Source: Lactarius indigo (taxonomy: Eukaryota > Basidiomycota > Agaricomycetes > Russulales > Russulaceae). From it: 64,000 nt of DNA. The notes beneath the pieces are model-generated. The model was given only the letters and a program-made list of their open reading frames with translations, had not been told where the DNA came from and searched no databases. The stretch spans positions 186,001 through 250,000 of the forward strand of contig JAFKAC010000061.1 of the NCBI GenBank assembly GCA_025766275.1, written 5' to 3'. Every line of letters begins with the position of its first letter. The stretch's first letter is position 1. This document shows, piece by piece, positions 34,299 through 45,357 of this stretch. The position numbers and the translations under genes were made by a program.

Positions 34299-34751
34299 TG
34301 TTACGTTCCTCGTCGACGGACCCTTACTGTACCGGTTGTGGCTACGGCGGTAAGGTAGATTAGTCACGGACTCGGAGTTTACGCAGGAGTTAGGAGTTTG
34401 GAAATGACTCGATCCTAGTACAGGTAGTAGTAGTATTAGGATTGCGGTACTTACGCGATACGTTGGACGCTACATTACAGTGACTCATAGCAGCGCTTGA
34501 AAGCCTGCTCTTCTTGTATTTAAGATAGCTGCGGAAGACCAGGATAAGCCATCTTGGTCTTCTTCAATCGTCACTTCTAGTCTTCTCCATTCTCATCGCG
34601 CCTTCCATCTAGGGAAGAGTCTCATCAAAGATCTAGTGTCTGCGCACATCTAGAACCCGCCTTCGAGCCATACGCCTTTGCGCATGATCAGCTAAGTCAT
34701 AGACATCGCCTTATCGAGCTCAAGTCGAGCTAATGTCGTGACGGCGTTACA
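34299..34751 (+). repeat. Gypsy B2 5' LTR
   Basis: 453 bases, from TGTTACGTTCC to GTTACA. It differs from the 3' LTR only at GCGCATGATC against GCGCGTGATC, a CpG to CpA change. Confidence 0.93.
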
Positions 34752-34771
34752 TTAAGACCAAGATATTCATT

Positions 34772-36778
34772 GTGGCGACTGTCAATACCAGAGAACAGTG
34801 GACAAGTTTCCGTCCTTATCACCTAAACTGAAGAGGAGACCGCAACGTACCAACCCGATTCCTAGGAGCAGCAAGGTGGAGAGACCGAGGAGACGAAACC
34901 GGATATTTTGTGGAATTCAACGGACCGACGAGGTTCAGACCTGTTGAGTTCAACTTCGACCACCTGTGCTGGGTAGAGATTACGTGGAACCCCATAGATC
35001 ACCGCTGGGACGTCATCAGACCAGCAGGAAGGCAATACCAGTGCGACATCGACGCACGCGAACTCAACTCACGAGCCGATTGGGGGCCTATCGACGGCCA
35101 GTTGCGGGAACACTCCACTGGAGAAGCAGTTAGCGAAGAAACCGAAGAAGACAGACAAAGTGAAGAAAATCGACCCGCGAGTGTCGGACCTATTGAGCAA
35201 TACACCATTCAGAGAGCTGAGTCTCTACACATCTCAGAAACCCCAGAGGTCATTCACGTACGATCGCCGGCAGCAGAAATGGCGACCACCACTATGACGG
35301 CCGAAGAGATTATGGCTGTCAGAGAACAAGCAGCGCAAGAAGCTGCCGAAGCAATTAGACAGAAGTCACAACGAAACCTCATGCCCATCAACCCTGAGAC
35401 AGGGCATCGCATGACAGCAGATGACGCAGCAATTTTTCGGGCTATCGGACCCAACCAAGGAGACCCTCCGTCAGGGGGGGGAGCAAGACAAGAATTACCA
35501 CTAGACCCTCCACCAGGATGGGGAGGGCCACTGGGGGACGACTTTCCCCGACGCCCAGGAGGAGGAGGAAACCCACCTGACCTCCCGAATAACCCACCAG
35601 GAGGGGGACCTCCAGGAGAAGGTCCTCCAGGAGGAGGCGGAGGCGGCGGTGGTGGCGGCGCAGGAGGGGGAGGACACGGACACGAGAAACTAACCAGTGA
35701 ACCCCCCACCATCTTCGACGGAGATCGTACTAAAGTGGATTCATTTCTTACGCAATGGCATGTGTATTGGGGGATGAATCTCGACACCCCCGTCATGCGC
35801 AACGACTACCGACGAAGTCTCCTCTTTCTGTCCTATATAAAAGGGGTATCAGTCAGCGAATGGGTACTTTCGTACCTCAAATGGCTCAATCGGCAGATAC
35901 AGCGAGGGATAGACCAACATACACGCGACCTATGGAACGCGGTAGCAGAGGGATTTAACCAAAGGTTCGTCAACACCCTCGAACGAGAACAAGCTCAAGC
36001 GCTTCTTAGAAAGGGGCTCAAAATGGTCGATGGAGATATCGACAAGTACGTCAACGAGTTTGAAGAAGCCGCTAGGAAAGCCGGATATCGTCTCAACGAC
36101 CCCCAAACGATCGACCTCTTCACAAAGGGGTTACCCAAGAAACTTTACGAAAAAACCTACGATCTGGACGAACCAGAAACGTTCGATGAGTGGAAACGAG
36201 CAACGCTCCGAAGGCAACGTAACTATATCCATATCCGTGCGCGGGTGGACGAGTACAAGGACACCAAACCCAAAAAGACAGGCAATGCCGGGTGGACCGT
36301 CCCTCAAAACCTCGCCAACCCATGGGCAATGGACACCTCCGCAGACCGAACAAGGGCGCGACTAGCAGGATCGGAAGAAATCGACTACAGTAAGCCGCCG
36401 TATACTGGCCTACCCCCCTTCCCACCGAGGGGAGGACCAGGAGCCAGAGGGCAAGGAAGGGGAGGGTCACGACGAGACCTAAGGACAGTATTGTGTTATA
36501 ACTGCAACGCGCCGGGTCACCTCTCACGAAACTGCCCCCATCCCAGACAGCCACGACAGTGGCAACCACAAAACCCCGGACCCTCCAGTGTCCGGATGAC
36601 GGAAACCGACTACTACGCACAAGAATCACCGCCAGCCCAGATACAGGCCGCCTCAACCAGCAAAACGGCTGAAGAACGTGCCAAGGAATGGCTCACCAGA
36701 GTTGCAAACGCACCCGACGAAGTAAAGGACCTGATATTGCAGGATCTGTGGGGGAAAGAGGGTTTTCGGAGCGCCTGA
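34772..36778 (+). pseudogene. Gypsy B2 Gag, one early nonsense codon
   Basis: Same architecture as B1 Gag: FVEFNGPTRFRPVEF, acidic and Gly/Pro-rich linkers, capsid block and the CCHC knuckle CYNCNAPGHLSRNC. The GTG at 34772 aligns with that of B1. TGA at 34829-34831 stands where B1 has CGA (Arg), 19 codons in. Downstream of it the frame is open to the stop at 36776-36778. Confidence 0.85.
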
Positions 36779-36808
36779 ACCCATCGGCCTGGGTGAGGGC
36801 TCTAAACT
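36760..36808 (+). promoter_or_regulatory. Candidate -1 ribosomal frameshift signal (B2)
   Basis: G GGT TTT at 36760-36766 in the gag frame, followed after two bases by the same hairpin as in B1. The stretch from the heptamer through the hairpin has no difference from B1, while the flanking gag sequence has many. Confidence 0.7.
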
Positions 36809-39800
36809 GTAATTCTGTAATCATGACGCGCTTTCGTTCTCTTCGAATTCCAGTCTCGATTCGTACGAATTACCGAATGGCCGACATAAAAGCATTGGTG
36901 GACTCGGGGGCCACCGACAACTTCATACACCCAAATTTCATCAAAAAAATGGGTATAGGGATCCAGCAATTAATCCAACCACGGAAAGTCTGGAACATAG
37001 ATAGTACGGAAAATAAAGCTGGGTCCATCACTCACTTCACCGATCTGGACGTATACGCCAACGGGTATCACAGGACCATGAGATTCCTTATCACAAATCT
37101 AGGAAATGAAGAAATTGTCCTAGGATACCCCTGGTTGGCAACCTACGAACCAACTATTAATTGGCGAGACGCGGTCATACACGAAAAAGTCATGCCAGTC
37201 GTGATTAGTACACAGGACAGTCTGGATCGTCACACCGTCATCGCGACCGCTCTAACTAACGACGAAAAGGAAGCGATAACCCTCGAACTGGATGAGGAAG
37301 ATACGTACTTGCGAGCAACTACGTCCACGGATCTGGCAATCCAGGCCAAAAAGGAGGAAAAGCCCGTAGAGCTGCCGGCAGTCTACCACGCCTTCCAACA
37401 ACTCTTCAGTGAAGAGGCGTCGCAACGATTCCCCCCCGCCAGGCCGTGGGACCACGCAATAGACTTCAAGCCTGACACCCCTTCAGCAATAGATTGCAAA
37501 ATATACCCATTAACACAAGAAGAAGAAGGAAAACTCAAGGAATTCCTAGACGAGAAACTGCAGCAAGGATATTTGCGACCCTCTATATCCCCGTACGCAT
37601 CATCATTCTTCTTTGTCAAAAAGAAGGACGGAAAACTACGCCCTGTGCAGGACTATCGCACTATCAATTCATACACCATACGAAATCAGTACCCACTCCC
37701 CCTAATCCAAGACCTCATCTACGACCTCAGTAACGCCCACATCTACACGAAGCTCGACATCCGTTGGGGATATAACAACATCCGAATATGGGACGGTGAT
37801 CAAGAAAAGGCGGCCTTCAAAACCAAATTTGGCCTTTTTGAGCCAACGGTAATGTTCTTCGGTCTCACCAACTCACCGGCCACCTTCCAAACGATGATGA
37901 ACCACATCTATCGTGACACCATCGCAAAGCACGAACTCCGCGGTACCGTCATCCGCGTCTACATGGACGACATTGGCATTGCCACATGGGAGGGCGCCAC
38001 ATCCGCTGACCACACAGCCGCGGTGACGGACGTTCTTCGCGTCACCCAGGAACACGACCTTTACTTCAAGCTCGAAAAATGCCTCTTCCACCAACCTCGG
38101 ATGGATTACCTGGGGGTAATCCTTGAAAAGGGGGTAACACGTATGGACCCGGTAAAAGTTCGCGGCATCAGAGACTGGCCAACACCAACCAAGGTCAGGG
38201 ACGTACGGTCATTTTTGGGTTTCTGTAACTTTTACCGCCTTTTCATCCGAGGTTTCGCAACCCACGCACGACCACTCAACCGATTAACGAGAAAAGATGC
38301 CGAGTGGAACTGGGGAGACGATGAAGAGCGGGCCTTCAAGACCCTCAAACGACTTGTAACGGAAGAACCAGTACTAGCACACCCCAACTTACACGATCAA
38401 TTCGATCTAGAGGTCGATGCGTCAGGATTCGCGGTAGGTGCAGTACTTCTACAAAAGAAACATGACGGTTGCAAGCATCCTATAGGGTACTATTCGGCAA
38501 CGTTGAATGAAGCAGAGCGAAATTACGACATCTACGACCTAGAACTTCTCGCCATTGTCAAAGCCCTTCGCCACTGGCGGCCTCTGCTCACAGGATCTCC
38601 GCACAAGATCAAAATATTCTCAGATCACCTAAACCTCCAATACTGGAAAACTCCGCAAAAGATCAGTCGACGGGTCGCTCAAGAAGTACTAGAATTGATG
38701 GAGTACGACTTCGAGATCCATCACATCAAAGGGAAGAACAATGGCAGAGCGGATGCGCTATCAAGACGGCCAGACTATGACCAAGGAGAAGGAGACAACC
38801 AAGGTGTGGTCGTCTTACCTCCGGAGGTATTCATACGAGCCACTAACGCTGCATGTACGTTGGGGATACACCCGATGATGCAACCGCCGAGGCGACGACA
38901 AGACCCCACCATAATCAAAACCTGGGTCGATGCCCATCACCTCAAAAAGATAGAAGGAGAGTGGTATAAGGATGGACGACTGGTAGTCACAGGACCCATG
39001 ACAGCGTACCGGGCCATCATACAAGACCACCATGACCCACCAGTACACGGACATCCCGGAATAAGCAGGACGCAACGAATCGTAGAGCGACACCACTGGT
39101 GGCCAAGTATCCGCTGGGACGTGTATGAGTACGTTACGGGATGCGCTGATTGTCAGAGAATCAAAGTCAATACGAGACCAACCCGTGCACCTCTACATCC
39201 AATCACCGCTACCAAAGACGCCCCTCCCTTCCACACCATTGCTCTCGACTTCATTACCAAATTGCCAATCTCACAATCGTACGACAGCATTTTAACCGTC
39301 ACCGATCATGACTGCAGTAAAGCATCCATATTTATCCCCTGCAACGAGGAGATCACAGCAGAGGAGACCGCCATTCTGTACGTCAACCACGTGTTCAAAC
39401 GATTCGGACTACCGCGTAAAATTATTAGCGACCGAGACCCCCAGTTTACCTCCAAATTCACGAGGGAAGTATGTCGTACACTGGGCATCCAACAGAACAT
39501 TTCCACGGCTTATCATCCACGCACGGATGGACAGTCGGAACGGACCAACCAGTGGCTTGAACAATACCTACGATTCTGGGCCAACGAGCATCAAGATAAT
39601 TGGGCGGCATATCTCCCGATAGCAGAATTCGCTCACAACAATTGGCCCCACGAACACATGAAACAATCGCCATTCATGCTTCTGATGGGGTACAACCCGA
39701 CAGCCGATTGGACGGATAAGCCATCTCCAATCCCAAACGTGATCACCAGACTGACACAGTTAAAGGAGGCGCGCCAGCTTGCCCAAGACCTTATCAAAAA

Positions 39801-40326
39801 GGCACAAGACAGCTGGATTCGGCACAAAGACACTCCACGCTATCAAATTGGTGATCAAGTGTGGCTGGAAGGAAAGCATCTACGGACCAATCAACCCACA
39901 GCAAAACTAGCGGCGCAATGCCACGGGCCATTCAAAGTAGTGCAGGTGATGTCCCCATACAACTACCGTCTCGAACTTCCCATGCAGTGGAGCATCCACC
40001 CAGTGTTTCACATCGATCTTCTCACGCCATATAAACGAACGGCCTTTCACGGTGAAAATTTTCCACGACCACCGCCGGATCTTGTGGAAGGAGAGGAGGA
40101 ATATGAAGTTGAGGCCATTCTAGACTCACGGCATTTCGGCCGCCGCAAAAAGCTCCAGTACCTCATCAAATGGAAGGGCTATTCAGACTCGGAGAACCAG
40201 TGGGTCGACAAGGATGATGTGTTTGCGCCAGACGCGATCAAGGCGTATCAAGAAGGCCGAACGAATGCGCGATCCCTTAAAAGCCAGCCCATGGACGACC
40301 AAGGAGAGCATCCCTCTTACCTCTGA
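36766..40326 (+). CDS. Gypsy B2 Pol, intact
   Basis: About 1,186 codons after the slip site: protease VDSGATDNFIH, reverse transcriptase VYMDDIGIAT, RNase H LEVDASGFAVGAVL, integrase zinc finger (HPGISRTQRIVERHHWW, CADCQR), core (ALDFITKLP, ISDRDPQFTS) and chromodomain (YEVEAILDSRHFG, LIKWKGYSDSENQW). TGA at 40324-40326 closes the frame after the chromodomain, 15 bases before the ATG of the third gene. No premature stop was found, so this may be an active or recently active polyprotein if gag is supplied in trans. Confidence 0.92.
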   Translation, partial: SERLNPSAWVRALNCNSVIMTRFRSLRIPVSIRTNYRMADIKALVDSGATDNFIHPNFIKKMGIGIQQLIQPRKVWNIDSTENKAGSITHFTDLDVYANGYHRTMRFLITNLGNEEIVLGYPWLATYEPTINWRDAVIHEKVMPVVISTQDSLDRHTVIATALTNDEKEAITLELDEEDTYLRATTSTDLAIQAKKEEKPVELPAVYHAFQQLFSEEASQRFPPARPWDHAIDFKPDTPSAIDCKIYPLTQEEEGKLKEFLDEKLQQGYLRPSISPYASSFFFVKKKDGKLRPVQDYRTINSYTIRNQYPLPLIQDLIYDLSNAHIYTKLDIRWGYNNIRIWDGDQEKAAFKTKFGLFEPTVMFFGLTNSPATFQTMMNHIYRDTIAKHELRGTVIRVYMDDIGIATWEGATSADHTAAVTDVLRVTQEHDLYFKLEKCLFHQPRMDYLGVILEKGVTRMDPVKVRGIRDWPTPTKVRDVRSFLGFCNFYRLFIRGFATHARPLNRLTRKDAEWNWGDDEERAFKTLKRLVTEEPVLAHPNLHDQFDLEVDASGFAVGAVLLQKKHDGCKHPIGYYSATLNEAERNYDIYDLELLAIVKALRHWRPLLTGSPHKIKIFSDHLNLQYWKTPQKISRRVAQEVLELMEYDFEIHHIKGKNNGRADALSRRPDYDQGEGDNQGVVVLPPEVFIRATNAACTLGIHPMMQPPRRRQDPTIIKTWVDAHHLKKIEGEWYKDGRLVVTGPMTAYRAIIQDHHDPPVHGHPGISRTQRIVERHHWWPSIRWDVYEYVTGCADCQRIKVNTRPTRAPLHPITATKDAPPFHTIALDFITKLPISQSYDSILTVTDHDCSKASIFIPCNEEITAEETAILYVNHVFKRFGLPRKIISDRDPQFTSKFTREVCRTLGIQQNISTAYHPRTDGQSERTNQWLEQYLRFWANEHQDNWAAYLPIAEFAHNNWPHEHMKQSPFMLLMGYNPTADWTDKPSPIPNVITRLTQLKEARQLAQDLIKKAQDSWIRHKDTPRYQIGDQVWLEGKHLRTNQPTAKLAAQCHGPFKVVQVMSPYNYRLELPMQWSIHPVFHIDLLTPYKRTAFHGENFPRPPPDLVEGEEEYEVEAILDSRHFGRRKKLQYLIKWKGYSDSENQWVDKDDVFAPDAIKAYQEGRTNARSLKSQPMDDQGEHPSYL

Positions 40327-40341
40327 TCCACTCAGACGTCT

Positions 40342-41499
40342 ATGCCCACCTCTCCTCTCAGACATGTCACCACGGTGATCCTCCTCGACCAAGTCGCACA
40401 AGACGCCGCCAACCTCATCGAAGACGACGAAGAAACCGTGGTTCAACAGGTCCAGCTCACTCCGTACACACCTGCAAACATGCGAGCGGGGCATATCACC
40501 GCTCAAGAATGGGCTAATGTCCTACAGAGATTCCCCGATCCGACTCACCAGCCCGACGATGAGCAGCAGCATGCCGTCGCTCACATCTTCAGAGACGACA
40601 ACGGCAATCGAGAACCAGTTGCCATTATCCCCCCAGGTGACAACCTCATCGGCACGAGGGGAATTCTCCCTGCCGACCGTCCCCTCAAAGACCCAACAGG
40701 AGTTAGAAGCAGCGGAGGACTGGCGGAGGGTGGCGAAGGAGTGGGCCGACGAACAATTGCGCTTAGCGCAGAGGAGATTGAGCGAGTTGCGGCAGCGCAG
40801 GCAACGCTCCCTAACGACGAAGCTCACGTTGACGACGAGGATTACTACCCGGTCAGACACCCCCTCCTTCGAACGCACAGCCACCCTACTAATCCCCGAA
40901 TCGCCCCATGGCTTGTTCACACCGACGGAACCCCCATGTCTTGAGGATGTGTGCGACTGCCCGGCGTCGCACTTCACACCCCCATTACGCACGACGACGA
41001 CCCTGTGCAGGTCCTTGCGCCTGAAGGGTTCAGGGCGAATCGACAGCCCCATTACATTCACTTCCCCATCACCGGACCCGACGGCGTAGAGAGGAACGCC
41101 AGTCACGTTCAGATTGTCGGAGGTGCGAACCCCTTTGTACTAGGACTTATCCCCGGCTCTCCCCATCTCTACGGCAAACCCCTCTACGCATTCCCGATGC
41201 TATCGGCCGCGGGACGCGCCTTCATCGCCCACGAGGATCTAGTTGTCCTCGCCTCCGACAAAATCACGGACCGCGCACTGAACCGCATCGGGGACGAGTC
41301 CCTGACTGCGGAAGTGACGCGTTATCGAGCAGCCGCGTATGAAGAAGAACGGCTTGCAGCCCGCATTCGCCAGCTTCAGGCAATGCGACTGTCGGCAAGG
41401 GACGACAAGTGGGATTGCATCTACCGCCTGGAAAGGGCTAACGTCTTTGAGCGGATCAGCGACGAGCAGTCTACATGGACGGCGAGGGACTTTCGGTGA
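40342..41499 (+). CDS. Gypsy B2 third gene, apparently spliced; function unknown
   Basis: Separate ATG at 40342 after the pol stop. Exons inferred: 40342-40575, 40637-40948 and 41011-41499, with introns of 61 and 62 bases at the same places as in B1. The middle exon carries the coiled-coil-like stretch QQELEAAEDWRRVAKEWADE. In the pol frame this copy has a TGA at 40942, but in the middle-exon frame the same base change is silent (CTC to CTT, Leu), which supports the spliced model. The last exon ends EQSTWTARDFR. Confidence 0.6.
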
Positions 41500-41529
41500 G
41501 TCTGGGGACTCACGCTGAAAAGGGGGTGA

Positions 41530-41982
41530 TGTTACGTTCCTCGTCGACGGACCCTTACTGTACCGGTTGTGGCTACGGCGGTAAGGTAGATTAGTCACGG
41601 ACTCGGAGTTTACGCAGGAGTTAGGAGTTTGGAAATGACTCGATCCTAGTACAGGTAGTAGTAGTATTAGGATTGCGGTACTTACGCGATACGTTGGACG
41701 CTACATTACAGTGACTCATAGCAGCGCTTGAAAGCCTGCTCTTCTTGTATTTAAGATAGCTGCGGAAGACCAGGATAAGCCATCTTGGTCTTCTTCAATC
41801 GTCACTTCTAGTCTTCTCCATTCTCATCGCGCCTTCCATCTAGGGAAGAGTCTCATCAAAGATCTAGTGTCTGCGCACATCTAGAACCCGCCTTCGAGCC
41901 ATACGCCTTTGCGCGTGATCAGCTAAGTCATAGACATCGCCTTATCGAGCTCAAGTCGAGCTAATGTCGTGACGGCGTTACA
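41530..41982 (+). repeat. Gypsy B2 3' LTR
   Basis: 453 bases, preceded by the purine tract AAAAGGGGGTGA. One difference from the 5' LTR. Confidence 0.93.
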
Positions 41983-42672
41983 CAAGTCACGCGCCGAACA
42001 TACAGTCACAATGGAGAGTAGACACACGTGAGGACTTTATTCAAGTCCAAAGGTCTGGTGATCACACTGTGGCACGCTGAGTGGAGAACCAAGAGGACAA
42101 GTTAACATTGGAGAAGAGTAAGGGAAGTACAGTGGAATACGCACCTGAGTGGAGAACCAAGAGGACAAGTTGGTTCCACTCAGGACGCTACATGAGGGTT
42201 TATATACTATGCTGCGGCTGAGTTTGAATTACTATGGAACCTTGTTACTAAAGGTATATGTAATAGTAATGAGTCAGGCGCTGACGCGTTGTGTCTAATA
42301 ATAGCGTTATCTATTGTGCTGACTGTTGCACAGTCATTAACGCTGATAGAACAATGACGTGTCCTTATCTATGAGTCACAACCCTATGACAACGTAGTCT
42401 AGAACTATCTAGAAGGTTCCCTGCTTATCGTCCAATGAGAAACTACTATACTAATGAGGAAAGTGCCCTAAAGAGGTAACTCCTAACAAGGAAATTACTA
42501 TCCCAGGGTCACGTGCGTGTGGGTGCACATGTTGGCATCACGTGACTAACCATCTTATCATATCTAATGATAAGGACTTGGATTCTTTGACATAACGTTG
42601 GAGACTCGTATCTTTACCAAATAAATCCGTAAAAATACGGAAAAATAAGGCGAAAATAGAGCGTCCGTGACA

Positions 42673-43782
42673 TACAGCCTCAAACAAGCTGGGTGCCGCT
42701 GGTACCAGAAGTTCACGCAAATCCTCAGCAGTCTCGGTTTCCAGCAATGCAAGGTAGATCAAGCAGTATTCTACAAGCATATCAAACACCCTTGCGTGAT
42801 TATCGTCATTGCAGTGCACATCGACAACTGCACAATTGCAGCTAGCAGTGCTGCAGCAGTCGATGCCCTCAAGGCCAGGCTCCATAAGCATGTTGAGGTC
42901 ATGGACCTCAGTGAGCTCCACTGGATGCTCAGGATTGAGGTGAAGTGGGACCATGCCAGGGGCACTGTGCACCTGTCACAGTGGTCCTATGTCAACTCAA
43001 TCCTGCAACGCTTCAGTTTCAACAATGCAAAGACCATCTCCACCTCCTTTGACACCCAAGTTTGGCTCACTTTGGAGCAAGCCCTGGCAGATGCAGCCAA
43101 GTTTGCAGTCATGCACAACATGCCCTATCATGAGGCTGTCAGCATGCTCAACTGGGCAGTGCTCGCTACTCGCCCGGACATCACGTTTGTGGTTGCCACT
43201 GTCACTTGATTCTTGGCTAACCCTGGAATGGCACACTGGACCACAGTAAAATGCATCTTCTGCTACCTGGCGGGGACGCATGATCTGTGGCTCACATATG
43301 GCGAGGCACGTCGCACCCTGATTGGGTACACAGACGCAGATGGCAGCATGATGGAGGACCACCGTGCAATCACAGGATACGCATTCCTCATCAATGGCAG
43401 CATGGTCTCCTGGTCTTTGAAGAAGCAGGAGATCATATCCCTCTCCACCACCAAGAGCAAGTACGTTGCTGCAATGCACAGCATGAAGGAGGCCTTATGG
43501 CTCTGGAATTTGCTGTCAGAAGTCTTTAAACCCATCACCAATGTGACTACCTTGTTCTTGGACAACCAGTTGGCAATCGCGCTGACAAAGGATCATCAGT
43601 TTCACCTGCACACGAAGCACATCGATGTGCACTACCACTTCATTTGTTGGGTGGTTGAAAATGGCGCTCTACACCTCGTGTACTGCCCCACGGTGGACAT
43701 GGTGGCCAACACACTAACCAAAGTGCTCCCCTCACCCAAGGTCAAGCATTTCGCCAAATGTCTTGGACTTCATGCAGTTTGA
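42673..43782 (+). pseudogene. Copia RT end and RNase H
   Basis: The copia frame resumes with SLKQAGCRWYQKFTQIL. The RT catalytic box reads AVHIDNC where active copia RTs have xVDD, so the second Asp is lost; GAC to AAC after a C is again a CpG-type change. RNase H follows (GYTDADGSMMEDHRAITGYA, SLSTTKSKYVA, KHIDVHYHFI). An in-frame TGA lies at 43207 (TVT to FLANPG; Arg usual). The natural stop is at 43780-43782. Confidence 0.85.
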
Positions 43783-43789
43783 GGGGGAG
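43781..43789 (+). promoter_or_regulatory. Polypurine tract of the copia element
   Basis: GAGGGGGAG overlaps the end of the pol frame and abuts TGTTGAAG, the start of the 3' LTR. Confidence 0.75.
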
Positions 43790-44259
43790 TGTTGAAGTAA
43801 GTTCTATTCTTATCTTATCGATTGTGTCCATCCCATATATTCCATATATTTTGGTACTGAGTGGATGTCATGCAAACACGTGTGATGTCACAATATTTTC
43901 ACTTACTTACTGTCTTGATTCCCGTTACCTACGCCGTTCTGTGGAAGTGAGAGAGAAATTTATTTTCATATACTTGAAGTATAAAACATCTCATATTTTC
44001 ATATTGTAGAACCTCAGTATCTGCTCTAGCGTGCGCAGATTCTGAGGTGAGTTACAGTAGTTTACTATCCGCTTACCTGTACTTACCAGCCCCAGTGCCT
44101 TGTCCATTTGTACAGGTGAATATATCCTAGTATCTGCTCTAGCGTGCACAGATTCTGAGTGCCTTGTCCATTTGTACAGACACAGGCGGTGCACACGTTC
44201 TAACTCATTTATTACTCACTACATTCATTTATATTTCCAAGCATCCATACCTCATAAGA
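43790..44259 (+). repeat. Copia 3' LTR
   Basis: About 470 bases from TGTTGAAGTAAG to CCTCATAAGA. It holds a TATA box (TATAAAA at 43980-43986). The 3' border is set by alignment with the 5' fragment that ends at the primer-binding site; it does not end in the usual CA. Confidence 0.7.
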
Positions 44260-45156
44260 CCTCCAACATGGACCAGGCCACCAGCACCAAAAAAGTAAAT
44301 TTTTTTAAGGCCTTCGGGTCGACCCCCCCCCCCCACACCTCGGGTCACGGAACCACGGCCCGGCCCCTCTTGCCGAATGCAGTGGGCAGGACCAGATCTT
44401 GGGGCTCACAATGGGAACAACTGCCAAAGCTGGTGTACTGTTGCTCTTGCTGTTGCTAGTCCATTGTCAGTTGTACTCCTCTCTAAACACTTCGTCCACC
44501 AATCTACACGTGTTCTCAGTTTAGAGACACAGGAGGATTTTCAAAGTGGCCGCTGAGCGAGCAGCAGTGATCGTCACACCGTCACGGTGCCTGGTGAAGC
44601 CGGTAATGTCTGAGCCCAGCAGCACTGCCAGTGAAAGACACTTCAGGTGCCTCATGGCCAATCCTTGCAATGGGACCGTGACATGTGTGCTCCGAAACTT
44701 GGAGTCCGCTCTTTGAGATCGTCTAAGCTTTGTATGCATTACTCTGTCAGTAAACCGAGTGGCTCGGCAACTAAATGGAACTATTTGGGAGCCTGAGCTC
44801 AAAACCGGCTCGTCGTCCACTTCGCACCTTATACTTCATCCCCCTGTTACACTTTCAAACCATTATACAAACCATCACACTCGTATCGTGACATTTACAT
44901 GTGGCCCTCTCTCCTCGCTGCCAAAATATTTGGCCGCATATTTGACCTGCTTGTCCAAATGTCAGTATTGTTTCCCTAATTGCAACTGTTATACATACTT
45001 ATTGACGATCACAGTGCACTTACGACTTTTGTACAAGTCACCATTTTCTTTTTCATTCTTAATATGATCCAGAAGACCATCGATCAACAGTTAGGGTGAG
45101 GTTGTTTTTCCTACATGTTGACAAACGCAAACTCATAGCACCGACTATGCTGTCCA
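44260..45156. other. No recognisable gene
   Basis: Right flank of the copia element. A short frame (MDQATSTKKVNFFKAF, 44268) and a C run near 44323 are present, but nothing resembles a known family. The stretch is probably old repeat plus the upstream region of the SUN-domain gene. Confidence 0.4.
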
Positions 45157-45357
45157 ATGACGCAAAGCTTCAACAGCGGCGAGGATCTGCGCGCTGGCAT
45201 TTCAGAGTTGGAAATTCCTCGGCGCGCCTTTGACGGTACCCGTACTCTGCTGGCACCTTCTCATCCCTGTGGCCGCTGCTCACCGGCAACCCGCTCCAGT
45301 CACGGCCAATCCAGCGATGGTCCACCCACTTATGAGGAGAGCTAGCTGTATCGAAGA

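Larger units (their letters stand above)
34299..41982 (+). mobile_element. Ty3/gypsy chromovirus, family B, copy B2
   Basis: A 7,684-base element with 453-base LTRs that differ at one position, and the 5-bp target duplication CAAGT (34294-34298 and 41983-41987). Organisation is the same as B1. Pol is intact, while gag has one early TGA. As it sits inside the LTR of gypsy A, it is the youngest event on this branch of the nest. Confidence 0.93.
26965..42672 (-). mobile_element. Ty3/gypsy chromovirus, family A (minus strand), with B2 nested in its 5' LTR
   Basis: Full element with 776-base LTRs (TGTCA...GCTACA in its own orientation) and the 5-bp target duplication TACAG at 26960-26964 and 42673-42677. 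It is inserted in the copia RT, whose frame rejoins (HLHKSLY to SLKQAGCRW). It carries pre-gag, gag and pol. Gag and pol have no premature stop. The two LTRs differ at five places, so it is a young insertion, but older than B2, which sits in its 5' LTR. Confidence 0.92.
34208..42672 (-). repeat. Gypsy A 5' LTR, split by gypsy B2
   Basis: The parts 34208-34298 and 41983-42672 make one 776-base LTR after one CAAGT repeat is removed. It matches 26965-27740 at all but five positions. Confidence 0.92.
12821..44259 (+). mobile_element. Old Ty1/copia retrotransposon, interrupted by several nested insertions
   Basis: The element's own sequence is about 5.2 kb in four blocks: 12821-13319, 13904-14268, 24236-26964 and 42673-44259. 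In order they hold a partial 5' LTR, a tRNA-iMet-like primer site, gag, protease, integrase, reverse transcriptase, RNase H, a purine tract and the 3' LTR, which is the Ty1/copia order (integrase before RT). It is split by a solo LTR at 13320, a LINE at 14269 and a gypsy element at 26965; each is bounded by a target duplication that rejoins the reading frame when removed. It is dead: six in-frame TGA codons and a frame change near 24480. No target duplication was found for the copia itself, because its 5' LTR is incomplete. Confidence 0.85.

Noticed and set aside
40942..40944. TGA in the pol-frame continuation of B2 (CGA in B1), first counted as a disabling mutation
   Set aside because: In the frame that is conserved here the change is silent (CTC to CTT, Leu), so it is not a lesion of the third gene.
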